From Promicromonospora sp049532985 (lineage in GTDB: Bacteria > Actinomycetota > Actinomycetes > Actinomycetales > Cellulomonadaceae): DNA of 64,000 bases. The stretch covers positions 5,332,001-5,396,000 of the forward strand of contig NZ_CP186693.1 in the NCBI RefSeq assembly GCF_049532985.1, in the 5' to 3' direction. Position 1 is the first letter of the stretch; every line of letters starts with the position of its first letter. Shown piece by piece: positions 46,882 to 55,000 of the stretch. The translations under genes were made by a program, and so were the position numbers. The notes beneath the pieces were generated by a model. That model was not told the origin of the DNA. It did no database searches and saw only the letters and a program-made list of their open reading frames with translations.

Positions 46882-47661
46882 ATGGCTCAGCGAATCGACG
46901 TCAAGGACGTCAACATCTACTACGGCGACTTCCGTGCCGTCGAGGGCGTCTCCATGACGATCGACCCCAAGTCCGTGACGGCCTTCATCGGCCCGTCGGG
47001 CTGTGGCAAGTCGACGTTCCTGCGCACCCTCAACCGCATGCACGAGGTGATCCCCGGCGCCTACGTCGAGGGCAAGGTGGAGCTCGAGGGCGTCGACCTC
47101 TACGGCGACGACGTCGACCCCGTGGCCGTGCGCCGCACCGTGGGCATGGTGTTCCAGCGCCCCAACCCGTTCCCCACGATGTCCATCCGGGACAACGTGC
47201 TGGCGGGCGTGAAGCTGAACAACAAGCGCATCTCGAAGTCCGACGCCGACGACCTGGTCGAGTCGTCCCTGCGCGGCGCCAACCTCTGGAACGAGGTCAA
47301 GGACCGTCTGGAGAAGCCCGGTTCGGGCCTGTCGGGCGGTCAGCAGCAGCGCCTCTGCATCGCCCGCGCCATCGCGGTCAAGCCGCAGGTGGTGCTCATG
47401 GACGAGCCGTGCTCGGCCCTGGACCCGATCTCCACCCTGGCGATCGAGGACCTGATCCAGGAGCTGAAGAAGGACTACACGATCGTCATCGTCACGCACA
47501 ACATGCAGCAGGCCGCGCGCGTGAGCGACAAGACCGCGTTCTTCAACATCGCGGGCACCGGCAAGCCCGGCCGCCTCATCGAGATGAACGACACCGCGAC
47601 GATCTTCTCATCGCCCAGCGAGAAGGCCACCGAGGACTACGTCTCGGGCCGCTTCGGGTGA
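46882..47661 (+). CDS. pstB: Phosphate ABC transporter ATPase PstB
   Basis: 259 aa, full length. Walker A GPSGCGKST, Q-loop FQRPNPFPTMSI, signature LSGGQQQRL, Walker B VVLMDEPCSALDP and the switch His in IVTHNMQQA are present. AAGGA precedes the ATG. Last gene of the pst operon, closed by the hairpin at 47677. Confidence 0.97.
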   Translation: MAQRIDVKDVNIYYGDFRAVEGVSMTIDPKSVTAFIGPSGCGKSTFLRTLNRMHEVIPGAYVEGKVELEGVDLYGDDVDPVAVRRTVGMVFQRPNPFPTMSIRDNVLAGVKLNNKRISKSDADDLVESSLRGANLWNEVKDRLEKPGSGLSGGQQQRLCIARAIAVKPQVVLMDEPCSALDPISTLAIEDLIQELKKDYTIVIVTHNMQQAARVSDKTAFFNIAGTGKPGRLIEMNDTATIFSSPSEKATEDYVSGRFG

Positions 47662-47676
47662 CGGCCGGCTGAGCCC

Positions 47677-47740
47677 GGTACGACAGAGGCCGGTGGCCCG
47701 GCGTGGGAGACCACGCCGGGCCACCGGCCTCTGTCGTACC
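47677..47740. terminator. 30-bp perfect inverted repeat with GAGA loop
   Basis: Arms 47677-47706 and 47711-47740 pair without a mismatch around a GNRA-type GAGA tetraloop, between the convergent pstB and lpqE-like genes. The longest hairpin seen in the window. Confidence 0.85.
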
Positions 47741-47757
47741 CGTGACGGGGCGTCAGG

Positions 47758-48303
47758 TCACTCCGTGGCGGACGGCGACGGGGAGGCCGACGGCGACCCG
47801 GACGGCGCCGCGGCCGCCGGCAGGAGCTCCGCGTACTCCGGCAGCGTGCCGTCCAGGACCGGGAGCTGGAACTCCTTGCTGTCCGCGCCCACGGTGAGCA
47901 CCGCGTCGAGGTACTCGCCCGGGGCCGCGCCGACCGTGTCGAGCGCCACGGTCTTGCCGGTCTCGGTGCCCAGGTAGACGGTGCCACCCGCCGGGACGTC
48001 CAGCGTCACGGGGGCCGCGCCGGGGGCCTCCAGCGTGAACGCGGCGTCCTCGGCGGTCTGGTTGGCCAGCGCGCCGAGCACGTTGCCGGCCTCGCCCTCG
48101 GCCGCCGAGACGACCATCAGGTTGATGCCGCGCAGGTCCCGGTTCTCCTCGCCGAGCACCGAGACGCCCACGCCGTCCGACGGGTCGTAGTTCAGCGTCG
48201 TGGTGGTCGGCGAGCAGGCCGCCAGGAGGAGAGCCCCCGTGGCGGAGACCGCTGCGAGGGCGATGGTGCGGGCGCCTCGGGCGGCGGTGGCGCGACGGGA
48301 CAC
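47758..48303 (-). CDS. Conserved lipoprotein, LpqE-like
   Basis: 181-aa lipoprotein: signal peptide with lipobox LLAAC, then an all-beta domain (YDPSDGVGVSVLGEENRDLRG...) and a Pro/Ser/Ala tail. In Mycobacterium lpqE is likewise next to carD-ispD-ispF, and both sequence style and position agree. Function unknown. GTG at 48303 has AGGGAG 6-7 nt upstream; an ATG at 48354 would lie upstream of that site and overlaps the -10 TAGGAT (minus strand, 48355-48360). Confidence 0.8.
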   Translation of the reverse strand: MSRRATAARGARTIALAAVSATGALLLAACSPTTTTLNYDPSDGVGVSVLGEENRDLRGINLMVVSAAEGEAGNVLGALANQTAEDAAFTLEAPGAAPVTLDVPAGGTVYLGTETGKTVALDTVGAAPGEYLDAVLTVGADSKEFQLPVLDGTLPEYAELLPAAAAPSGSPSASPSPSATE

Positions 48304-48606
48304 GGTGAACTCCCTGATCTTCGGCTGGTTCGTGCGGGGTCGGATCCCCGCCATATCCTAGTGGGCCACACGGTGTGCCCGCGCATCGCGAAGGCGGCGA
48401 AATGCCCGGTCACGGCGTGGTACCGGTCACGGCTACGGAACGATCCGATCGGGGTGCGCGGGCCGGTCACGGGCCTCCCTGAGTCCTCTGCGACACCTCT
48501 GACCTGCGAAAACGCAGCGGCAAATAATGCCTGGAGGTTGCCAAGGGCGCAAGTTCTGCAGATCACGCCGTGGTAACCTGGTGTCAGGGAAAGGGGACAT
48601 CTGCAG
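48304..48606. other. Divergent intergenic region lpqE-like / carD
   Basis: 303 bp. Minus-strand -10 TAGGAT at 48355-48360 serves the lipoprotein gene with a ~45-nt leader. Plus-strand TAACCT at 48574-48579 is the carD -10 candidate, with AAAGGGG before the start. No gene, repeat or strong hairpin between them. Confidence 0.6.
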
Positions 48607-49089
48607 ATGACGTTCACAGTAGGCGAGACGGTTGTCTACCCGCACCACGGCGCGGCGCTGATCGAAGAGATCAAGACCCGCAAGATTCGCGGCGAAGAGA
48701 AGATGTACCTCAAGCTCAAGGTTGCCCAGGGCGACCTCACCATCGAGGTTCCGGCGGAGAACGTCGACCTCGTGGGAGTGCGCGACGTGGTCGGCCAGGA
48801 GGGCCTCGACCGCGTGTTCGAGGTGCTGCGCGCCCCGTACACGGAGGAGCCCACCAACTGGTCGCGCCGGTACAAGGCGAACCTCGAGAAGCTCGCCTCC
48901 GGCGACGTCATCAAGGTGGCCGAGGTAGTGCGTGACCTGTCCCGGCGGGACGCCGACCGCGGCCTGTCCGCGGGGGAGAAGCGCATGCTCGCCAAGGCCC
49001 GGCAGATCCTCGTCTCGGAGCTCGCGCTGGCCGAGCACACCGAGGAGGAGAAGGCGGAAGCGATCCTCGACGAGGTCCTCGCCTCCTGA
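48607..49089 (+). CDS. carD: CarD RNA polymerase-binding transcription factor
   Basis: 160 aa. N-terminal RNAP-interaction domain (VGETVVYPHHGAALIEEI, KMYLKLKVAQGDLTIEVP) and C-terminal helical DNA-binding domain with the conserved Trp in EEPTNWSRRYKANLEKL that wedges into the upstream edge of the transcription bubble. Stabilises open complexes at rRNA and other promoters in actinobacteria, which often lack strong -35/-10 combinations as here. Confidence 0.97.
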   Translation: MTFTVGETVVYPHHGAALIEEIKTRKIRGEEKMYLKLKVAQGDLTIEVPAENVDLVGVRDVVGQEGLDRVFEVLRAPYTEEPTNWSRRYKANLEKLASGDVIKVAEVVRDLSRRDADRGLSAGEKRMLAKARQILVSELALAEHTEEEKAEAILDEVLAS

Positions 49090-49189
49090 CCGACCCACAG
49101 GGTCCCCCGCACGTCTGACACACCTGTCAGGACCTCGCGCCCCACGGGATCCTTCGCTCAACCAAGATCCTGTGGGGACCTGCGACGAG

Positions 49190-49906
49190 ATGACGACCCT
49201 TGCAATCCTGACGGCCGCCGGCTCGGGATCCCGTCTGGGGCGTGACCTGCCCAAAGCCCTCGTGGAGCTGGACGGCTTCCCGCTCGTGCTGCACGCCGCA
49301 CGCCGCCTCGCGGCGTCGGGTGTGGTGGACTCGCTGGTCGTCACCGCACCCGACGGCCTGGTCGGCGTCATGGCCGACCTGCTGTCCGCCGACCCGCACG
49401 TGCTCGTGCCGGTCGAGGTGACCGACGGCGGCCCCACCCGCCAGGCCTCGGTCGCGGCCGGCCTCGCGCTGGCCCGGCCCGGCGACGACGTGGTGCTGGT
49501 GCACGACGCGGCGCGGCCCCTCGTGCCCGCGGACCTCGTCCGGCGGGTCGTGGACGCGGTGCGCAGCGGGCACGGCGCCGTCGTACCCGGGCTGCCGGTC
49601 ACGGACACGGTCAAGCAGGTCTGCCCCGACGGCGACGCCGAGCTGGTCACGGGCACGCCCGACCGGTCGATGCTGCGGGCCGTGCAGACCCCACAGGGCT
49701 TCGCACGGGACCTCCTGGTGCGCGCACACCGTACGGGTGCGGCCCGGGCCGTCGCGGAGCACCTCGCGGCGACGGACGACGCGGGCCTCGTCGAGGCCCT
49801 GGGCGAACCGGTCCACATGGTCGCCGGGGACGCGACCGCCTTCAAGATCACCACCGAACGCGACCTGTGGCTCGCGTCCCTCGTGCTGCAGGAGAGCAAC
49901 GCATGA
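49190..49906 (+). CDS. ispD: 2-C-methyl-D-erythritol 4-phosphate cytidylyltransferase
   Basis: Third enzyme of the MEP isoprenoid pathway (238 aa). CTP-binding TAAGSGSRLGRDLPKALVEL, VLVHDAARPLV and the TPQGF loop are intact. ATG 49190 gives the standard N-terminus; a GTG at 49172 is possible. Overlaps ispF by ATGA. Confidence 0.95.
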   Translation: MTTLAILTAAGSGSRLGRDLPKALVELDGFPLVLHAARRLAASGVVDSLVVTAPDGLVGVMADLLSADPHVLVPVEVTDGGPTRQASVAAGLALARPGDDVVLVHDAARPLVPADLVRRVVDAVRSGHGAVVPGLPVTDTVKQVCPDGDAELVTGTPDRSMLRAVQTPQGFARDLLVRAHRTGAARAVAEHLAATDDAGLVEALGEPVHMVAGDATAFKITTERDLWLASLVLQESNA

Positions 49907-50475
49907 CCGACTCGCCGAGCACGCCGGAACCCCCGCGCCCGGGCCCGGCGGGGTACCCCCTGCCGCGCACCGGCATCGGGGTCGACGTGCACGCCTACGC
50001 CCCGGAGGGCTCCGACCGCGAGCTGTGGCTCGGCGGCCTGCACTGGCCGGGGGAACGCGGCCTGGCGGGCCACTCGGACGCCGACGTGGCCGCGCACGCC
50101 GCGGCGGACGCACTGTTCTCCGCGTCGGGCCTGGGTGACCTCGGATCGCACTTCGGCACGGGCCGTCCGGAGTGGGCGGGGGCCTCGGGAACCACCCTGC
50201 TCGCCGAGGCCGCGAGGCGCGTCCGGGCTGCTGGGTACATGATCGGTAACGTGGCAGTCCAGGTGATCGGTAACCATCCGCGGGTCGGTACGCGGCGCGA
50301 CGAGGCTCAGGCGGCGTTGTCCGCCGCTGCCGGCGCGCCCGTGTCCCTGACGGCGACCACGACCGACGCGCTCGGCCTCACCGGCCGCGGCGAGGGCATC
50401 GCGGCCATCGCGACGGCCCTCGTCGTGCCCGACGGCGGGCCGTCGTCCGGCACGGTCGGCGGGGACGCGACATGA
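49903..50475 (+). CDS. ispF: 2-C-methyl-D-erythritol 2,4-cyclodiphosphate synthase
   Basis: Next-but-one MEP enzyme (190 aa). Zinc ligands are in GIGVDVHAY (Asp and His) and GHSDADVAAHA. TATTTDALGLTGRGEGIAA is the C-terminal signature. A ~30-residue Pro-rich extension precedes the usual N-terminus. Overlaps ispD by 4 nt at the 5' end and the TetR gene by 4 nt (ATGA) at the 3' end. Confidence 0.95.
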   Translation: MTDSPSTPEPPRPGPAGYPLPRTGIGVDVHAYAPEGSDRELWLGGLHWPGERGLAGHSDADVAAHAAADALFSASGLGDLGSHFGTGRPEWAGASGTTLLAEAARRVRAAGYMIGNVAVQVIGNHPRVGTRRDEAQAALSAAAGAPVSLTATTTDALGLTGRGEGIAAIATALVVPDGGPSSGTVGGDAT

Positions 50476-51077
50476 ACAAGCGCAAGCCGCTCGACGAGCG
50501 CCGGGCCGAGATCGTCGAGGCCGGCCTGAGCGTGGCGCTGCGCGAGGGCGTCGAGTCGGTGACCGTGCGCCGCGTGGCGCAGGAGGCCGGGATCTCCCTC
50601 GGCACCGTGCACTACTGCTTCGACGACAAGGACGCGATGCTGCGGGCCATGGGCCGGTCCATCGCGATGCGGGCGTCGGAGCCGGTGCTGCGCGCGCTCG
50701 AGGCCGGCCCCGACCGCCGGGTGCTCGCGGAGGCCACGGTCGACGCGATGCTGCTGGGGCTCAAGGAGCACCAGCACATGCGGCTGCTCACGTTCGAGTT
50801 CGCCGTCTCCGGGGCGCGTACGCCGGTGCTGCGCGAGGTGGCGCAGGCGCACCTGCGGCAGAGCATCGCGATGACGCGGGAGTACCTGGTGCGGCTGGCG
50901 GAGGTCGTCGGCGTCACGTGGGCCACGGACATCGACGACCTCGCCCGGATGACGGCGCTGCGCATCGACGGCATCGAGCTCGCGTGGATGGTGGACCAGG
51001 ACGACGCCGCCGCGCGCGAGGGGTTCGCCGTCCTCACCCGGGACGTGTTCGACGAGATGCGGCCGACGGAGCCCTAG
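50472..51077 (+). CDS. TetR-family regulator
   Basis: 201 aa. N-terminal helix-turn-helix (VTVRRVAQEAGISLGTVHYCFDDKDAML) and a BetI-like ligand domain. Translationally coupled to ispF, an unusual place for a regulator. Its stop codon shares the palindrome CTAG with the convergent lactone-oxidase gene. Target and ligand unknown; the divergent promoter pair at 52415-52460 is a reasonable candidate. Confidence 0.87.
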   Translation: MNKRKPLDERRAEIVEAGLSVALREGVESVTVRRVAQEAGISLGTVHYCFDDKDAMLRAMGRSIAMRASEPVLRALEAGPDRRVLAEATVDAMLLGLKEHQHMRLLTFEFAVSGARTPVLREVAQAHLRQSIAMTREYLVRLAEVVGVTWATDIDDLARMTALRIDGIELAWMVDQDDAAAREGFAVLTRDVFDEMRPTEP

Positions 51078-52414
51078 CCGAAGACCCGCCGGGTGTACGG
51101 GTTGGTGAACACCCCGTCCGGGTCGGCGGCCGCCCGTGCCCGGCGGAAGTCCTCGAACCGGCTGTACTGGCCGGCGAGGTAGGCGGCGTCGCGCGTGTGC
51201 ATCTTGCCCCAGTGCGGGCGTCCGCCGACGGCCGTGAAGATCTGCTCCGCGGCGTCGAAGTACCGGCCGTACGGCAGACGCCAGTACTGCTGCACGGCCA
51301 CGTAGGCGGTCTCCCGGCCGTACGCGGTGGAGAGCCAGGCGTCCTCGGCCGGGGCGAACCGGATCTCCAGCGGGAACGGGACGTTCTCGCCGGTGCGGCG
51401 CAGCCAGCCGTCGATCTCCCGCAGGACGTCGACCACGACCGCACGCGGGACCGCGTACTCCGTCTCCCGGAACCGCACCCGCCGCCGGTTGCAGAGCACC
51501 TCGTACGACGGCGCCGTGTAGGTGCGGGGGCGCAGGGCCTGGGCCGCGAACGCGTTCAGCCGGGGCGTCACGGCCGGGAACGCGGTGGCCGTGCGGTTCG
51601 CGAGCTCCAGGCCCGCGTTGGACAGCACCTCGTCGTCGACGAAGGCGCGGACGGCGGTCGCGGCGCGGCGCACGCGATGGCCCGCCCCGGCCGGCGCGCC
51701 GGCGTCCGCGCGGGCCGGGACTCGGGTGTTGGTCAGGGTCTGCACGTGGCGTGCGGTCGGGAACCAGAAGAACTCGAAATGGTCGGCACCGTCGACCAGG
51801 TGGTCCAGCTCGTCGAGCACCCGCTCCACCGGCTGGACGTCCTCCTGTGCGCACAGGTCGAAGGCCGGGACGGCCTCGACGGTGACCGTGCTCAGCACAC
51901 CCGTCGTGCCCAGGCCGAGGCGGGACGCCTCGAACAGGTCGGGGTGCTCGGTGGGGCTGCAGCGGGTGACCTCGCCGTCGGCGCCCACCACGGTGAGGGC
52001 GCGCACCCGGCTCGCGAGGCTGCCGAACCGCGCGCCGGTGCCGTGCGTCCCCGTCGAGACGGCGCCCGCGATCGTCTGCCGGTCGATGTCGCCCAGGTTC
52101 TGCAGGGCGAGCCCACGCTCGGCGAGCACCCGGTTGAGCTGGTGCAGCCGGATGCCCGCACCCACGGTCACCAGGGCGTTCCCCGTGCCGGGGTCGCGCT
52201 CGACCCGGTGCAGGGCGTTCAGCCGGTCCAGGTCGACCTGTACGCCGTCCGTGGCGGCCGCCGCGGAGAACGAGTGCCCCGCGCCGACCGCCCGGACGGT
52301 GTGTCCCTCGCGCACGGCCCGGCGCACCGCGGCGGACAGGTCCTCCTCGGTGGCCGGGTGCACCTGTCGCGCGGGAGTCGCACTGGCCGTCCGCGCCCAG
52401 TTCGTCCAGATCAT
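51074..52414 (-). CDS. D-arabinono-1,4-lactone oxidase (VAO-type FAD enzyme)
   Basis: 446-aa oxidoreductase. FAD-binding PCMH domain with VGAGHSFSAAA and GAVSTGTHGTGARFGSLAS, and a C-terminal ALO domain with the hallmark HWGKMHT. Bacterial relatives oxidise sugar-1,4-lactones or alditols; the yeast enzyme makes erythroascorbate. Actual substrate unknown. ATG 52414 lies 6 nt from a GATAGT -10 (minus strand 52421-52426), so it is probably leaderless. Divergent from the PLP enzyme, with only 46 bp between the starts. Confidence 0.87.
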   Translation of the reverse strand: MIWTNWARTASATPARQVHPATEEDLSAAVRRAVREGHTVRAVGAGHSFSAAAATDGVQVDLDRLNALHRVERDPGTGNALVTVGAGIRLHQLNRVLAERGLALQNLGDIDRQTIAGAVSTGTHGTGARFGSLASRVRALTVVGADGEVTRCSPTEHPDLFEASRLGLGTTGVLSTVTVEAVPAFDLCAQEDVQPVERVLDELDHLVDGADHFEFFWFPTARHVQTLTNTRVPARADAGAPAGAGHRVRRAATAVRAFVDDEVLSNAGLELANRTATAFPAVTPRLNAFAAQALRPRTYTAPSYEVLCNRRRVRFRETEYAVPRAVVVDVLREIDGWLRRTGENVPFPLEIRFAPAEDAWLSTAYGRETAYVAVQQYWRLPYGRYFDAAEQIFTAVGGRPHWGKMHTRDAAYLAGQYSRFEDFRRARAAADPDGVFTNPYTRRVFG

Positions 52415-52420
52415 CGACGC

Positions 52421-52426
52421 ACTATC
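52421..52426 (-). promoter_or_regulatory. -10 element of the lactone oxidase gene (leaderless)
   Basis: GATAGT on the minus strand, 6 nt before the start at 52414. It faces the TAGCGT element at 52449 across 22 bp. Confidence 0.4.
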
Positions 52427-52448
52427 CCATGGCTCGGTCCCCGGGGAG

Positions 52449-52454
52449 TAGCGT
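52449..52454 (+). promoter_or_regulatory. -10 element of the PLP fold-III enzyme gene (leaderless)
   Basis: TAGCGT ends 6 nt before ATG 52461. Its -35 region would lie inside the opposite gene's leader. Confidence 0.5.
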
Positions 52455-52460
52455 TCGGGC

Positions 52461-53678
52461 ATGAGCTCCGTCGCCGGGACCGCCGCTCGCCTGACCGCCG
52501 CCACGTCGGGCCTGCCCGCGCCGCTCGCCGTCGTGGACCTGGACGTGTTCGACGCGAACGCGCTCGACCTGCTCAAGCGTGCCGACGGCGTCCCCGTCCG
52601 CGTCGCCTCCAAGTCCGTGCGGGTGCGCTCGCTCGTCGAGCGGGCGCTGGGGCACGGCTTCGCCGGCGTCATGGCCTACTCGTTGCGCGAGGCGTTGTGG
52701 CTGGTGAGCGAGGGCATGCGCGACGTGCTGGTGGGCTATCCGACGGTCGACGCGGAGGCCTTGGCGACGTTGGCCGCCGACCCGGTGGCACGCGCGGAGA
52801 TCACGCTGATGGTCGACGACGCGGCCCACCTCGGCCTGATCGCCGCCGCGACCGAGCGGGTGCGCGGGGCGGACGGCACGACGGCCGCGGGACCGGTCCA
52901 GGTGTGCCTCGACGTCGACTGCTCGCTGCGCGTCGGCGCCGGGCCGCTCACCGCGCACCTCGGGGTGCGCCGTTCGCCGCTGCGCGACCCCGCCGACGTC
53001 GCGGCGCTCGCGACCGTGGCGCAGGCGCAGGGGCTGACCGTGCGCGGCCTCATGTTCTACGAGGCGCAGGTGGCCGGGCTGCCCGACACGAGCCCCGCCG
53101 TCCGGCTGGTCAAGCGGCTCTCGATGCGGGAGGTCAACGCGCGCCGGGTGCGGATCCTCGCCGCGGTGCGTGACGCCGTCGGGCACGACGTGGAGCTCGT
53201 CAACGCGGGCGGGACCGGCTCGATCGAGGTGAGCGGCGCGGCGCCCGGCGTGACCGAGGTGACGTCGGGCTCCGGGCTCTACGCCCCCGGGCTGTTCGAC
53301 GGCTACCGCTCGTTCGAGGCGCGGCCGGCCGCGTTCTTCGGGCTCGACGTGGTGCGTGAGCCCGCCCCGGGCTGGGTGACGGCGTTCTCCGGCGGGTACG
53401 CCGCCTCGGGCCAGGCGGGCGTCTCCCGGCTGCCCCGGCTGTTCACGCCGGGCTACGCGCTGACCGGCACGGAGGGTGCGGGCGAGGTCCAGACGCCGCT
53501 GCGCGCGACGCGTGGGTCGGGTCCCGACGGCCGGCTGCGCACCGGTGACCGTGTCTGGCTCCGCCACGCGAAGGCGGGGGAGATGATGGAGCGGTTCGAC
53601 CGGGTGCACCTCGTGCGCGGGACCGAGGTGGTCGAGACCGTGCCGACCTACCGGGGCGAGGGCCGGAACTTCGGGTAG
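52461..53678 (+). CDS. Fold-type III PLP enzyme (alanine racemase-like / D-threonine aldolase-like)
   Basis: 405 aa. N-terminal alanine-racemase-type TIM barrel with the presumed PLP lysine in VRVASKSVRV (about residue 51), and a C-terminal D-Ser-dehydratase/D-Thr-aldolase-like beta domain (RHAKAGEMMERFDRVHLV) that probably binds a metal. Related proteins are annotated as amino-acid deaminase/aldolase. It should act on a D- or beta-hydroxy amino acid; substrate not predictable. Divergent partner of the lactone oxidase. Confidence 0.8.
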   Translation: MSSVAGTAARLTAATSGLPAPLAVVDLDVFDANALDLLKRADGVPVRVASKSVRVRSLVERALGHGFAGVMAYSLREALWLVSEGMRDVLVGYPTVDAEALATLAADPVARAEITLMVDDAAHLGLIAAATERVRGADGTTAAGPVQVCLDVDCSLRVGAGPLTAHLGVRRSPLRDPADVAALATVAQAQGLTVRGLMFYEAQVAGLPDTSPAVRLVKRLSMREVNARRVRILAAVRDAVGHDVELVNAGGTGSIEVSGAAPGVTEVTSGSGLYAPGLFDGYRSFEARPAAFFGLDVVREPAPGWVTAFSGGYAASGQAGVSRLPRLFTPGYALTGTEGAGEVQTPLRATRGSGPDGRLRTGDRVWLRHAKAGEMMERFDRVHLVRGTEVVETVPTYRGEGRNFG

Positions 53679-53699
53679 GCCGTCGCGCGCCGTTTCGGG

Positions 53700-53705
53700 T
53701 AGAAC
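53700..53705 (+). promoter_or_regulatory. -10-like element of ltrA (leaderless)
   Basis: TAGAAC ends 7 nt before ATG 53713; last base deviates from consensus. Confidence 0.35.
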
Positions 53706-53712
53706 AAGGCCC

Positions 53713-54981
53713 ATGTCCACCCTGCACCACCGCAACCGGCCCATGACCGGCCGCGACCCCCACGAGCCGGCGCGTACGGCCACCCCGCTGGAGCTGCTGT
53801 TCGACCTCGCCTTCGTGGTCGGGTTCGGCGTGGCGGGGGAGCAGGGCGCCCACCTGCTCGCCGAGGGCCACGTCGCCGCCGGCGTGATCGGGTTCGCGTT
53901 CTCGATGTTCGCGATCTGCTGGGCGTGGATCAACTTCACGTGGTTCGCCTCGGCGTTCGACACCGACGACTGGTTCTACCGCGTCACCACGATGGTGCAG
54001 ATGGTCGGCGTCGTGGTGCTGGCGCTCGGCCTGCCGGACATGTTCGGGTCCCTGGTCGAGGGCGACCGGGTGCACAACGAGGTGATGGTCGCCGGCTACG
54101 TGATCATGCGCCTGGCCATGCTCGTGCAGTGGCTCCGCGCCGCGCGGCAGGCGCCCGAGTACCGCGCCACCTGCCTGGCCTACGCCCGCACGCTCGTGAT
54201 CACCCAGATCGGCTGGCTGGTGCTCGCCGTCGCGCCCGTGAGCGTGTCCGTCTTCTTCGTGGGCGGCGTGCTGCTCGGCGCCGCCGAGATGGCCGGGCCC
54301 TGGCTCGCCGAGCGCCTGCGCACGGAGGGCCCCGGCCAGCGCAGCACACCCTGGCACGCCCACCACATGGCCGAGCGGTACGGGCTGCTCGCCATCATCA
54401 CGCTCGGCGAGGGCGTCATCGGCACCGTCGCGTCGCTGTCCGCCGTCGTGCACGAGTCGGGCTGGACGCTGGACGCCGCGCTCGTGGCGCTCGCGGGCAC
54501 CGGCCTCACGTTCGGTCTGTGGTGGACGTACTACCTCACGCCCGACGCCGAGATGCTGCACCGGCACCGCGAGCGGTCGTTCGTGTGGGGCTACGGGAAC
54601 ATCGCCGTCTTCGCGGCGCTGGCCGGCGTGGGCGCGGGACTGCACGTCGCGGCGTACTACCTGGAGGAGCACTCGCACGTCGGCGCCGTGGGGACCGTGC
54701 TCGCCGTCGCCGTGCCGGTGCTGGTGTTCCTCGTGGTCGACCACGTGCAGTTCGGTCTGCTGACCCGCTCGTTCCAGGCGCTGCACGTCGGTCTGGTGCT
54801 CGGCGCCGTGGCCGTGCTCGCGGCGGCCGTCGCCACCGCCGCCGCCGGGCTGCCCATGTCCTGGTCGCTGGTCCTGGTGATGCTCGCGCCGGTCGTGATC
54901 GTGGTCGGCTACGAGACGCGCGGCCACCAGCACGTGGCCCGGCTGCTCGGACAGGGCTCCGGGCAGGAAAAGGGTGCCTGA
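53713..54981 (+). CDS. Low-temperature-requirement A (LtrA) membrane protein
   Basis: 422-aa polytopic membrane protein with about 11-12 TM helices. TPLELLFDLAFVVGFG at the N-terminus and the central ERYGLLAIITLGEGVIGTV are LtrA family signatures. Named from a Listeria cold-growth mutant; biochemical role unknown. It sits between the PLP enzyme and cysS, in an insertion that separates ispF from cysS. Confidence 0.88.
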   Translation: MSTLHHRNRPMTGRDPHEPARTATPLELLFDLAFVVGFGVAGEQGAHLLAEGHVAAGVIGFAFSMFAICWAWINFTWFASAFDTDDWFYRVTTMVQMVGVVVLALGLPDMFGSLVEGDRVHNEVMVAGYVIMRLAMLVQWLRAARQAPEYRATCLAYARTLVITQIGWLVLAVAPVSVSVFFVGGVLLGAAEMAGPWLAERLRTEGPGQRSTPWHAHHMAERYGLLAIITLGEGVIGTVASLSAVVHESGWTLDAALVALAGTGLTFGLWWTYYLTPDAEMLHRHRERSFVWGYGNIAVFAALAGVGAGLHVAAYYLEEHSHVGAVGTVLAVAVPVLVFLVVDHVQFGLLTRSFQALHVGLVLGAVAVLAAAVATAAAGLPMSWSLVLVMLAPVVIVVGYETRGHQHVARLLGQGSGQEKGA

Positions 54982-54988
54982 GCGCCGG

Positions 54989-54994
54989 TACCCT
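54989..54994 (+). promoter_or_regulatory. -10 element of cysS (leaderless)
   Basis: TACCCT ends 6 nt before GTG 55001. Confidence 0.5.
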
Positions 54995-55000
54995 TGACAG

